Shown one piece after another: positions 12,905-21,100 of a stretch of DNA of 25,419 bases. The notes under the pieces are model-generated. The model had not been told where the DNA came from, did no database searches, and saw only the letters and a list, made by a program, of their open reading frames with translations. Each line of letters opens with the position of its first letter. Position 1 is the stretch's first letter. Source of the stretch: JAUSIK01 sp964362915. Its GTDB lineage: Archaea; Nanobdellota; Nanobdellia; Pacearchaeales; GW2011-AR1. The translations under genes and the position numbers were made by a program. The DNA lies in NCBI GenBank assembly GCA_964362915.1, contig CAYIGH010000013.1, forward strand, positions 1 through 25,419, in the 5' to 3' direction.

Positions 12905-13864
12905 ATGCCATACCCTCTAAAACCCCTATTTCAAGAAAGACTAGAAAAACTTCTTCCTAACAAGGAAGATTTTGAAAAATTCAATCAAATTATCCATACT
13001 CCTCCAAGAAATTTTATCAGGTGCAATACATTAAAAATTTCTCCCTTAGAACTCCTAGAAAAACTAAGAAAAAAATGGAAAGTTGCACAGCCGTTTCCAG
13101 AATATAAAGAAATATTTTTAATAGAATCAAATCTCCTGCCTGGAGAATTAGGTAATTCAATAGAGCATGTTTTGGGCTATTATTATATTCAAGAAATTTC
13201 TTCCATGCTTCCTATTTTAACCTTAGACCCAAAACCAGGGGAATTTATTCTAGACCTATTCGCTTCTCCAGGCTCAAAATCAACTCAAATAGCTGCAAGA
13301 ATGCAAAACCAAGGCACAATCATAGCAAATGAATTAAAAATGAATCGAATCATTGTCTTGGCTGCAAATTTAGAAAGATGCGGCATTACAAATGCAATAG
13401 TATCTAGGAAAGATGCAGTAGCACTTTGCGCAAAACTCTCAAAAACACAATTCAGATTTGACAAAATTCTCTTAGATGCGCCATGTTCAGGCGAAGGCAC
13501 TCTTAGGTCAAGTCCAAAAACCTTTCTAATGTGGAATTATAAAATAATAAACAAACTCTCAAGACAGCAAAAAAAATTTATTGCTACCGCCCTAAAATGT
13601 CTAAAAGTTGGAGGAACTTTAGTCTACTCTACATGTACTCATACTCCAGAGGAAAATGAATCTGTTATCTCATTTGCACTTAAAAACTTCCCTGTAAAAA
13701 TAGAATCTGTATCCCTTCCGCTAAAATGCAGGCAAGGTATAACAAATTGGAACAATGAGCAATTTCATCCAGATGTGGTAAGGTCCTGTAGAATCTATCC
13801 TCATGACAATAACAGCGAAGGCTTTTTCCTGGCTAAATTAGTTTTGGCGGAGGAAGTCAAATGA
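12905..13864 (+). CDS. NOL1/NOP2/Sun family RNA m5C methyltransferase
   Basis: The 319-residue protein should methylate C5 of cytosine in tRNA or rRNA using S-adenosylmethionine. LDLFASPGSKSTQIA (116-130) is the SAM-binding motif I, slightly unusual because most members have AAPGGK. DAPCSGEGT (191-199) is motif IV with Cys194, and STCTHTPEENE (242-252) is motif VI with the nucleophile Cys244. Two Cys in these positions define RCMT enzymes. An N-terminal region (RNFIRCNTLKIS) precedes the catalytic domain. It is the first gene of a three-gene operon with ATGA overlaps. The third gene encodes a PUA-like domain often fused to relatives of this enzyme, so the two may act together. tRNA (Trm4-like) versus rRNA target is undecided. 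Confidence 0.88.
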   Translation: MPYPLKPLFQERLEKLLPNKEDFEKFNQIIHTPPRNFIRCNTLKISPLELLEKLRKKWKVAQPFPEYKEIFLIESNLLPGELGNSIEHVLGYYYIQEISSMLPILTLDPKPGEFILDLFASPGSKSTQIAARMQNQGTIIANELKMNRIIVLAANLERCGITNAIVSRKDAVALCAKLSKTQFRFDKILLDAPCSGEGTLRSSPKTFLMWNYKIINKLSRQQKKFIATALKCLKVGGTLVYSTCTHTPEENESVISFALKNFPVKIESVSLPLKCRQGITNWNNEQFHPDVVRSCRIYPHDNNSEGFFLAKLVLAEEVK

Positions 13865-14385
13865 ATTACTTGTTTCATAGAGTCCCTGAAAATATTAAAG
13901 GAAAAATCTTATATCCTTTAAATCGGTTAAAAAATATTTATCCTCAGGCATATAAAAAACATGTAAAAAAATATAAGAATAGAGAATATCTATTAAATGA
14001 GAAAATACCTTATTTAAACTGTCTTTGGAATGATGTTCTTCATTTAACTGCTGTTGATCCAATTAAATTAAAAGAAACTTTAGAAGAATTAGGCTTTAAA
14101 CCTCCAAAAAGAAAGTGGTATAAAATAAATCCAAAATTATTAACTAAGAAAGACTCTATTGTTTTTCTCTTTGAAAAAGCAAGTAAACTTCAACCAACTA
14201 AAGAAGAATATAAAAGTTTTAAAATTTCAAAATTAAATCAATATGGACAAATAGGTGAAAAAACGATGAGATACTACAAATACTGCTTAAGAAATAATCA
14301 AAGACCTTTATTATTTCATTATGTCCCTCATATTTTATATAGGGGCATTATCCCAACTAAAAATTTAGAGGTAATAATAGCATGA
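13861..14385 (+). CDS. Conserved-looking hypothetical protein in the RNA methyltransferase operon
   Basis: I cannot assign this basic 174-residue protein. It overlaps the methyltransferase gene and the following gene by 4 nt each (ATGA), so translation is coupled. It contains many Lys, Tyr and Pro and the distinctive stretches YLNCLWNDVLHLTAVDP and LLFHYVPHILYRGIIPT. There is no signal peptide or membrane segment. Its basic character and its place between two RNA-modification genes suggest RNA binding, but no catalytic motif is evident. Confidence 0.65.
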   Translation: MNYLFHRVPENIKGKILYPLNRLKNIYPQAYKKHVKKYKNREYLLNEKIPYLNCLWNDVLHLTAVDPIKLKETLEELGFKPPKRKWYKINPKLLTKKDSIVFLFEKASKLQPTKEEYKSFKISKLNQYGQIGEKTMRYYKYCLRNNQRPLLFHYVPHILYRGIIPTKNLEVIIA

Positions 14386-14831
14386 TCCCCTCCTTCATCA
14401 GATCTTCAGAGAAAAAAAGAATCATAGAACAGCTTAATGAACAGTTCGGAATTGAAAAAATACCCTATCTCCTAATAAAATCAGGAGAAGAAAAAGTAAG
14501 GGCCTTTTCAGGACACTTATCAAAAGAAGAAATAATGCAATTAGCAAATATAACAAATATAGAATCAATAGGCCTCTATATCATAAAAAAAGAAGAAAAT
14601 TTAAGATTGACTCTAGATGCAGTTCATTTATTCAAAAATCAAATAATGAAGAATATATTGGAAATAAATGAATCTCAACTGCATGACTGGCTTAGAGGCA
14701 GAGATCTTGAAATTCAAGCCGAAAAAGGAAATGTAATAATAAAATATAATGAAGACATAATAGGTTTCGGTAAATCAACAGGCCAAAAGATATTAAACTA
14801 TATACCAAAAGAGAGAAGATTGAAGAAGTAA
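14382..14831 (+). CDS. PUA-like domain protein, NOL1/NOP2/Fmu-associated
   Basis: The 149-residue protein resembles the C-terminal domain of NOL1/NOP2/Fmu (RsmF-type) enzymes, described as a PUA-like RNA-binding fold. The visible pattern is LRLTLDAVHLFKNQI, then ELxxxQLHDWLRGRDLEI, then GNVIIKYNEDIIGFGKSTGQKILNYIPKERR. The ending (D-I-I-G-x-G-K and N-Y-I-P-K-E-R-R) is the characteristic part. Here the domain is a separate gene coupled to the catalytic protein two genes upstream, so it may give that enzyme its RNA specificity. No catalytic residues are expected. Confidence 0.72.
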   Translation: MIPSFIRSSEKKRIIEQLNEQFGIEKIPYLLIKSGEEKVRAFSGHLSKEEIMQLANITNIESIGLYIIKKEENLRLTLDAVHLFKNQIMKNILEINESQLHDWLRGRDLEIQAEKGNVIIKYNEDIIGFGKSTGQKILNYIPKERRLKK

Positions 14832-14970
14832 GCTAGTACAGGATTCAACAGGAAAGTCTTTACAAACAAACATTGATCAATTAAATGCTATCCTTACAGA
14901 TTTTTACAGATTTTTTACAACTAAAGGTATATTTTTTAAATTCCTTTTCTCACATTTTCAGAACCATTAA
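14824..14970 (+). pseudogene. Possible gene remnant without a start codon
   Basis: After a TGA at 14821-14823 a frame stays open for 48 codons to TAA at 14968. Its first part looks protein-like (KLVQDSTGKSLQTNIDQLNAIL) but it has no ATG, GTG or TTG, and it overlaps the end of the PUA-like gene. The later part is poly-T rich and low in complexity. It may be a fossil or chance. Confidence 0.2.
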
Positions 14971-15028
14971 GCCAACAATATAAGTAAATCCATAAAGCAT
15001 CTTCCAAAACACTTTGCTTTTATTTATA
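14971..15028. other. AT-rich spacer
   Basis: The rest of the 354-nt gap before the giant surface-protein gene shows no gene. Runs of T at 14898-14940 (TTACAG repeats followed by T6) could end transcription of the methyltransferase operon. The promoter and its repeats follow from 15029. Confidence 0.4.
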
Positions 15029-15102
15029 TCATACAAATTAAGTATAATTGATACTTAAAATAGCAATATTTATAAACTAAGTTTCATACAAATTAAGTAT
15101 AA
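15029..15102 (+). promoter_or_regulatory. Promoter flanked by 19-bp operator-like repeats
   Basis: TCATACAAATTAAGTATAA occurs twice, at 15029-15047 and 15084-15102. Between the copies lie an inverted half-site ATACTTAA (15051-15058) and a TATA box TTTATAAA (15069-15076). The first copy and the inverted half-site form the dyad TTAAGTAT-N4-ATACTTAA. The second copy covers the expected transcription start near 15098. A protein bound at both copies would bracket the promoter, so regulation of the downstream surface-protein gene is likely. Confidence 0.65.
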
Positions 15103-15117
15103 AGGTACATAAGGAGA

Positions 15118-15171
15118 ATGAGAGAAAAAAGTCAGAATACTATTCATAATTCTATCCAAAAAAATTCTTAA
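15118..15171 (+). other. Possible 17-codon upstream ORF in the leader
   Basis: An ATG at 15118 opens 17 codons ending in TAA at 15169-15171, shortly before the ATG of the large gene at 15186. AAGGAG precedes it, but only one or two bases separate this from the ATG, which is closer than normal. It may be a leader peptide or chance. Confidence 0.2.
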
Positions 15172-15185
15172 AAATTCATAATAAA

Positions 15186-18100
15186 ATGTCAAATAAACTG
15201 AATATTTTAGAAGCGAGGAAAGAAGAATTAGAAAAAAGAATAGAATTCTGTGAAAAAGCAAAAAAACAAATCATAGATTTAGTGCAAAAAATCCTTCTGC
15301 AATTACAAAATAAAAAAATCACATTAGAAGAATATAAAGAAAAATTAAATAAATATTTAGAAAATAAAACAGCCCAAGAATGGATAAGCTATTATGATAA
15401 TCAAACAGCTCAAACAAATCTGCATCTTTCAATATGCAAAAAAGGAATAAAGAAAGCAAAAATAAAGAAAGTTCTTAAAGTAGCAATACCAATAATAATT
15501 CTCGGGATAATAAGTTTGTTATTAATTATCTATCTGCAATCACAAAAACAAATCTATTTATCTCCAATAAACTCTGAAATAATCTCAAATTATTCTATAT
15601 GGAAATACAATGATGCGAATATAGATCTTCCAGATGCATGGATTACACAAGCATTTGATGATACTTCTTGGAGTCAGGGATATGCAAAACTCGGCTTTGG
15701 AACAAATGATGGTTTATTTAATACAACATTGCAAGACTTAAATCAAATAACATTCTATTTCAGAAAAAATTTTACAATAGAAAATGTTTCAGCGATACAA
15801 GCTATAAATCTAAGCATAGATTACGATGATTGTTATGCAATTTATATAAATGGAAATCTCCTAGCTACCTCTCCAAACTTTGGCGGAACAGGCCATACAA
15901 CCGCGTGCACATCAACGCACAATTCAGCACAAGATGGCTCTGGTACAACTTCTCCTATCTGGCCAATAATTCAATTCACACCAGCACAAATAAATTGGCT
16001 TCAGAATGACAGTGGCAATATAATAGCAGTAGAGATTCATCAGCAGGCAACAACTAGCTCTGATGTAGTAATGATATTAAATATGCAGGCAGTTATCACA
16101 CGCCCTCCAACTCCTCCTCAAATAAACATAATCTCTCCAAAAAATGGTTCAACAATAGAGGATACAACTCCAACTGTCAATTTCACAATAAATGAATTAT
16201 CAGAAGTATTATATTCAATAGATAATGGCCAAAATAAAAGCTTCTGCGACCAATGCGATAAAGGATATTTCTATTTAAATCTGGAAGAAGGAGAACATAA
16301 TCTAACAATCTATGCAAATAATTCAGATAAAATACTAAATTACAATTCATCAACATTTACAATAGATATGAATAAACATTTCTTTGACAGTTATAATGAC
16401 AATAGTAGTTTAGATGATATTAATAATATAACTTGGCAACAGGAAAGAGTTTCTATAGGCCCTGCACAAACAGGAGGCGAGATAAAAATCCTTTATTTCA
16501 GGGAAAATGGAGCATCAGCAAATCTAACAGAAGATAGTTACGTTTCTCTAAGTTCTCCAGGCTCAAATTTTGGAGCAGCCACTGCCTTACTTATTGACGG
16601 CCAAAATCCCCATGCCCATGCGCTCATAAAATTCCCAAATATTTTTGGCAATAATCCTGACCAAATACCTTTTGGCTCTGAAATTATAGAAGCGAATTTA
16701 ACATTAAATTGCATAGATCCTGGAAATAACCAAAATGTAAATCTGCTATTGGAAAATTGGACTGAATCTCAAGTTAGCTGGAATAATCGTCTTACAACCA
16801 CTCCATGGATTAGTCCAGGAGCAGAAAATCCTCCATCAAGAGATTCTTTCTATACAGAAATATTAACATGCCCGACAACAGGTATCAGAGTCCTAAATAC
16901 AACCTACTTCCTCAGAAACTGGAGTGCAGGAGGAAACAATTATGGAATAATATTAAGAGAAACAGGAACTAATGGCGTAGATTATTCATCAAGCGAAGCT
17001 GTTCTAGTAAATCGTCCGTTGCTAGCAGTCAAATATAGAACTCCAATTCAATTATTGCCAAATGCAGGAAATTTTACATCAACTTTCATAAATACAACAA
17101 GCAATATAACAAGCATAGATTCTATCAAATGGGCAGAAAGTAATACCAATATTAATAACAATATTACAGTTCAGATATTTAATGGTATAGAATGGAATAC
17201 AGTAAATAATGGCGATTCTATTCAAGGATTGAATTTTAGAACTCTGGCATATAGGGCTCTTTTCTCGGTACAAGCACAAACTATTTTTCTAGAAGACATA
17301 AATATAACATGGACGTCAGCAGACATAAAACCCCCAATAATAACAATAATCTCCCCTCAAAATACAATCTACAATGAAACAAAAATTGATTTCAATCTAA
17401 CATTAAATGAAATTGGAGATAGCTGCTTATATTCTCTAAATAATGGTATAACTAATATAACAATGTCCTCAATAGATAATCTAAATTTCAATGCTGCAAA
17501 TTCTTCAATAGCAGAAGGCCAGTATATAGCAATATTTTATTGTAATGACACATCAGGTAATTTAGCTGTAAACTCGGCCTCATTTTCCATAGACATACCA
17601 TACCCTTTAGTATCCTTTTGGCAAGGAACAGCGCAAGATGGAGCAACAATCCCTGCAGAGTGGATATATATAGATTTAGAAATAATAGAAAAAAATATCA
17701 AAAATATAAGCTTCAATCTTTATGATACAAATAGTCTGTTAAATCAATCTTGGACAGAATATTATTATGGTTTTGATCTAATAAAATATTTTAGAGTAAT
17801 AAATAATTCAGATTTAACAATAGATGTTGATACGTCCAGTGTTGCATATAATCCTGCTACAAATACTTTGTTCGTAATTCATAATACAGGAAATAATGAA
17901 AATATAGATGAATTAGATCTAACAGGAGGATTTATTCGAGAAATAACTTTGCAGGGCTTCCAAGATACTGAAGGCATTGCTTACATAAATAGTTCAGGCA
18001 ATACGCATAGATTTGCAATTGTAGAAGAAAGGCGAGGAACTCTATCTCATATCTGGATCACAGACAGTACAACATCAATCAATACAGCAAGTGCAGTTAC

Positions 18101-19952
18101 ATATGATTTGGGCTTAGGCACTTTCCCGGGAAATAATGGAATAGAGGGTGTAACTTATGACAATAAGCGAGATTTATATTATATTTCAAAAGAAAAAACT
18201 CCTATGGAAATCTATAGAGCCAATATATCATCCTCTCCTGTTTCAACAACACCTGTATTCAATGCAGAGTCTGTATTTAGCGGATCGCAAGGCACAAGAT
18301 TCACAGACATATCTGACTTATATTATGATAACAATACAGAATTCCTATTTATACTTAGTCATGAATCACAGCATGTTGCACAAGTCATGTTAAATGGCAC
18401 AATACTCACAAACCTATCTGTCAATCACATGTCTCAACCAGAAGGCATAACATTTGATAAGATAGGAGAGAATCTTTATATTGTTGGCGAACCAGACTTC
18501 CTGTCAACCTGGAAGACTCAAGCTTTTCATTCAAGACAAAATTTCACATCTCTGCTTGTTGGCACTTATTTTTATAATGCAACAGTATTCAATAAAGAAG
18601 GAAATTCCAATTCAACAGAAACAAGATCAATAATATTAAAGCCCTCAATAAATACCCCTGCTGTAATAACAGACCTCTCAGAAATACTGCCTCAATCTGT
18701 TACAGAATCAGGTATAACATATATAACATTCTCTGTATTGGCTACAGATATTAATGGTGTAAATGACATAAATGATACTAGTATAAATGCTTCATTCTCA
18801 AAATTTGGAGAAGATACAAGAACAAATTCATCATGTAATTATATCTCAGACATAAATACCACAACTGCAAATTATTCCTGCACAATAGGAGTATGGTACT
18901 GGGACGGCGCAGGAATATGGAATGTAACTGCTTCTATCCTAGATAACAACAATGCAGCATCCCTTTATTACAATGAAAGTTTTACATTATTAGAATCCAC
19001 CTGCATAATAACAGCGCCAGTGTCATTAGCATGGAGCACTATATTTCCCGGAGAGCTAAATAAACTTTCTGATAACAATCCTCTAACAATAAATAATACG
19101 TGCAACGCAGATATATCTAATGGAGGAATAAAACTAACTGCGATTAATCTATTAGGTATACCTGATTCTTCATATAATCTCCCTGCAAAGAACTTCACAG
19201 TATCCACAACTAATTCTTGTGATACTGGAACAGTAATGATGAACGGAATATCTGTCCCAATAACAGGAGCTGTCCTGCCTTCAGGAAATAATTCAGCAAA
19301 TCAAGGAATAGAAGAACTATATCTCTGCCTTGAAGAAATGCCAAATAATATCATAGCGCAAATATATTCTACAGCAGGCGGGGGCCCTTGGGAAATTAGT
19401 ATTCTCGTTGCTGCAATATCGTTAAAAAGAAAGAAGAAAAAGAAAAAATATCTGGAAAAAGACAATCTCCTAGAAACATTAGATAGTGAACTAAAAGAAA
19501 AATATGGTCTTGGCATAAAAGAAATACTTATAAAAATAAAAAGAGAAAAACAAATAACATATAAGTCGGAAAAAATAATGATACCAATTGATGTCTTTAG
19601 GCAGGAGATCAGCGCAGCAGAATCACTATGTAAATATTTAAAAGAAAATATCGGACTGAAGCTGAATGAAATAGCAGAATTGCTCAATAGAGACCAAAGA
19701 ACAATATGGAATAATTATAACAATGCAGTAAAGAAAAAGAAAGAGAAAATTATAATAAGGGAAAAAGAGAATATTCCTATAGAAATATTTTCAGACAGGA
19801 GATTTAGTATTTTAGAATCTTTAGTATATCATTTAAAACAAAAAGGTATTAGAAATATAGAATTATCTAGATTAATAAATAAAGATCCTAGAAACATATA
19901 TACATTATACTCAAGAGCAATGCTAAAAATCAGGAAAAAAACAAATGAATAA
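15186..19952 (+). CDS. Giant membrane-anchored multidomain surface protein with C-terminal tandem HTH
   Basis: The 1588-residue protein starts with a charged coiled coil (1-95) and one membrane helix (96-117), so the following part should be outside the cell. In order I see: a galactose-binding-like domain (about 125-310, FDDTSWSQGYAKLGFGTNDG and DYDDCYAIYINGNLLA); an Ig-like domain (INIISPKNGSTIEDTTPTVNFTI); a DNRLRE-like carbohydrate/disaggregatase domain (about 431-617); a second Ig-like domain; an SdiA-regulated-like beta propeller (about 868-1112, VAYNPATNTLFVIHNTGN and DTEGIAYI); and a C-terminal surface domain (about 1156-1405) shared with the 21101 gene. Then come a short hydrophobic stretch, a Lys run (1413-1422) and two sigma-4-like HTH repeats (about 1465-1519 and 1530-1586; EIAELLNRDQRTIWNNY). 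The last 500 residues are an unusual join for an exported protein. Confidence 0.75.
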   Translation: MSNKLNILEARKEELEKRIEFCEKAKKQIIDLVQKILLQLQNKKITLEEYKEKLNKYLENKTAQEWISYYDNQTAQTNLHLSICKKGIKKAKIKKVLKVAIPIIILGIISLLLIIYLQSQKQIYLSPINSEIISNYSIWKYNDANIDLPDAWITQAFDDTSWSQGYAKLGFGTNDGLFNTTLQDLNQITFYFRKNFTIENVSAIQAINLSIDYDDCYAIYINGNLLATSPNFGGTGHTTACTSTHNSAQDGSGTTSPIWPIIQFTPAQINWLQNDSGNIIAVEIHQQATTSSDVVMILNMQAVITRPPTPPQINIISPKNGSTIEDTTPTVNFTINELSEVLYSIDNGQNKSFCDQCDKGYFYLNLEEGEHNLTIYANNSDKILNYNSSTFTIDMNKHFFDSYNDNSSLDDINNITWQQERVSIGPAQTGGEIKILYFRENGASANLTEDSYVSLSSPGSNFGAATALLIDGQNPHAHALIKFPNIFGNNPDQIPFGSEIIEANLTLNCIDPGNNQNVNLLLENWTESQVSWNNRLTTTPWISPGAENPPSRDSFYTEILTCPTTGIRVLNTTYFLRNWSAGGNNYGIILRETGTNGVDYSSSEAVLVNRPLLAVKYRTPIQLLPNAGNFTSTFINTTSNITSIDSIKWAESNTNINNNITVQIFNGIEWNTVNNGDSIQGLNFRTLAYRALFSVQAQTIFLEDINITWTSADIKPPIITIISPQNTIYNETKIDFNLTLNEIGDSCLYSLNNGITNITMSSIDNLNFNAANSSIAEGQYIAIFYCNDTSGNLAVNSASFSIDIPYPLVSFWQGTAQDGATIPAEWIYIDLEIIEKNIKNISFNLYDTNSLLNQSWTEYYYGFDLIKYFRVINNSDLTIDVDTSSVAYNPATNTLFVIHNTGNNENIDELDLTGGFIREITLQGFQDTEGIAYINSSGNTHRFAIVEERRGTLSHIWITDSTTSINTASAVTYDLGLGTFPGNNGIEGVTYDNKRDLYYISKEKTPMEIYRANISSSPVSTTPVFNAESVFSGSQGTRFTDISDLYYDNNTEFLFILSHESQHVAQVMLNGTILTNLSVNHMSQPEGITFDKIGENLYIVGEPDFLSTWKTQAFHSRQNFTSLLVGTYFYNATVFNKEGNSNSTETRSIILKPSINTPAVITDLSEILPQSVTESGITYITFSVLATDINGVNDINDTSINASFSKFGEDTRTNSSCNYISDINTTTANYSCTIGVWYWDGAGIWNVTASILDNNNAASLYYNESFTLLESTCIITAPVSLAWSTIFPGELNKLSDNNPLTINNTCNADISNGGIKLTAINLLGIPDSSYNLPAKNFTVSTTNSCDTGTVMMNGISVPITGAVLPSGNNSANQGIEELYLCLEEMPNNIIAQIYSTAGGGPWEISILVAAISLKRKKKKKKYLEKDNLLETLDSELKEKYGLGIKEILIKIKREKQITYKSEKIMIPIDVFRQEISAAESLCKYLKENIGLKLNEIAELLNRDQRTIWNNYNNAVKKKKEKIIIREKENIPIEIFSDRRFSILESLVYHLKQKGIRNIELSRLINKDPRNIYTLYSRAMLKIRKKTNE

Positions 19953-20565
19953 TAAAAATAATCTAATAGTAAGTAAAATATCTATAATTCTATTCGCAAT
20001 TTTAATAATCTTAATCCCGAAAATTCAGGCATTCGGTGTAACATCCCCTTATTGGAAAGATGCTCCTCTTATAATAAACGAAGGAGAAACAAAAGATATT
20101 GAGCTGGAACTGCAAAATATGGTGGGAAAAGAAGAAATAATACTAAAAGCAGAGATAAAAAATGGAAAAGAAATTGCAGAACTGACAGATAGCAGCCCTA
20201 TTTATATTGTTCCTCTGGGAAAAAAAGACATTAAAGTAAAAATTAAAATCTCAATACCAAAAGAAACAAAAGAAGAAAAATATGAATTATCTGTCCTATT
20301 CAAGCAAATAAAGAAAGATGAAGAAGGAACAATTCAATTTTCTCCAAGCATAACAAAATCCCTGCCAATAATAATAAACAAAGAAAAAGTCATAGAAAAA
20401 ACAGAAAAAAAAGATAGCCTCTTTCTAATATTCCCCATATTAATAATGATTTTAACGCTTATCATAACTGTAATCCTGCTTATAACAAGGGCAGTTAAAA
20501 GAAAAAAAATAAGCTTGAATCAAAAGAACATTGTAAACTTAATGGGTGCTGAAAACAGATTTTAG
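19945..20565 (+). CDS. Small membrane-anchored surface protein, partner of the giant protein
   Basis: This 206-residue protein has an N-terminal signal or anchor (VSKISIILFAILIILIPKIQA, about 10-30), an external beta-rich domain starting FGVTSPYWKDAPLIINEGETKDIELELQN, and a C-terminal membrane helix (FLIFPILIMILTLIITVILLI) followed by a basic cytoplasmic tail. It overlaps the giant gene by 8 nt, so the two are co-translated. The 21979-22596 gene is a paralogue with the same layout and the same xYGxxxPYWKDxPL opening. The external part looks like an NEW3/Ig-like beta domain. I infer that it assembles with, or anchors, the neighbouring large protein. No enzyme motif is present. Confidence 0.75.
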   Translation: MNNKNNLIVSKISIILFAILIILIPKIQAFGVTSPYWKDAPLIINEGETKDIELELQNMVGKEEIILKAEIKNGKEIAELTDSSPIYIVPLGKKDIKVKIKISIPKETKEEKYELSVLFKQIKKDEEGTIQFSPSITKSLPIIINKEKVIEKTEKKDSLFLIFPILIMILTLIITVILLITRAVKRKKISLNQKNIVNLMGAENRF

Positions 20566-20642
20566 AAAAGATTAAAGAAAAAATAGAACAAAAAGGTTAT
20601 AAAGAAGAAGCTCGTAATGGGAATTATAAAAAAGAGGATGGA

Positions 20643-20858
20643 ATGATAAGAAAGAGAGGAATTGCCCCGTTTGAAGAATTAAAGAATCAAAAAATTTTTT
20701 CTATAATTATGATATTAGCAGGACTTCTACTTATATTTATAACAGCTCCCTTCATTATAATAAAAATAGGAACATTAGTTATTGCTAGCGGTATTACAGG
20801 AGTTATTTTATTCTTCGTTGGTTTATTTTATTCTTCGTTGGTTTATTCTACTTCTTAG
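20643..20858 (+). pseudogene. Small membrane protein with a frameshifting 20-bp tandem duplication
   Basis: The reading frame from the ATG at 20643 (GAGG 5 nt upstream) gives a 71-residue protein with two hydrophobic segments (FSIIMILAGLLLIFITAPFII and LVIASGITGVILFFVGLFY). Near the end a 20-nt unit is duplicated in tandem (25-nt match, 20803-20827 with 20823-20847). Because 20 is not a multiple of 3, the tail becomes SSLVYSTS. With one unit removed the frame would end GVILFFVGLFYFLDAFFN with a stop at 20873-20875, one base before the next ATG at 20877. That tight fit suggests the single-copy form is ancestral. The short repeat could be reversible, giving phase variation. Confidence 0.6.
20803..20847 (+). 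repeat. 20-bp tandem duplication inside a small membrane-protein gene
   Basis: The 25-nt stretch at 20803-20827 recurs at 20823-20847, an offset of 20. Mismatches begin on both sides, so there are two copies and a few bases. It shifts the reading frame of the 20643 gene. Confidence 0.9.
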
Positions 20859-20876
20859 ACGCCTTCTTTAATTAAA

Positions 20877-21051
20877 ATGGATGTTAGAAAAAACTTATAT
20901 GATTTACAATATCAAACAGACTTAAACACTCTAAATATTTCTTTGATAATTCTTGGAACACTTTTTATTAGCTTTAATTTTGATAGTTATTTTTAACAGC
21001 AAATTATCTCAAACGAGAGAAATGATTGAAGAATTTGGAAAAGAAAAATAA
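20877..21051 (+). pseudogene. Small single-helix membrane protein, frameshifted
   Basis: From the ATG at 20877 (MDVRKNLYDLQYQTDLNTL) the frame stops after 39 codons at 20996. Dropping one T from the T5 run at 20962-20966 gives a 57-residue protein with one clean membrane helix (ISLIILGTLLLALILIVIF) and a charged tail (SKLSQTREMIEEFGKEK) ending at 21051. The restored form is far more protein-like than the truncated one. A single-base insertion, a sequencing or assembly error in a homopolymer, or a programmed shift are all possible. It lies between two copies of the surface-protein module. Confidence 0.5.
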
Positions 21052-21072
21052 GCTTGAAATCAAGAGAAAAGC

Positions 21073-21079
21073 TTTTAAA
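21073..21079 (+). promoter_or_regulatory. TATA box of the second surface module
   Basis: TTTTAAA is centred 25 nt before the ATG at 21101. The spacing matches leaderless transcripts seen for neighbouring genes and supports that start over an upstream TTG at 21026. Confidence 0.5.
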
Positions 21080-21100
21080 CAAAAACTTCTATTAATCTCC

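Noticed and set aside
14832..15185. tRNA or other standard RNA gene in the longest right-half gap
   Set aside because: I found no T-arm GTTCRANNC pattern or acceptor-stem pairing. The gap is explained by T-runs, repeats and the promoter.
19301..19687. Minus-strand 128-codon frame
   Set aside because: It is antisense to the Lys-rich and HTH part of the giant gene; its Phe/Ser-rich content simply mirrors AAG/AAA codons.
21026..21100. Upstream TTG start for the 21101 surface protein
   Set aside because: It would put a charged 25-residue stretch before a clear signal peptide, and it overlaps the end of the preceding frameshifted gene. A TATA box fits the ATG at 21101.
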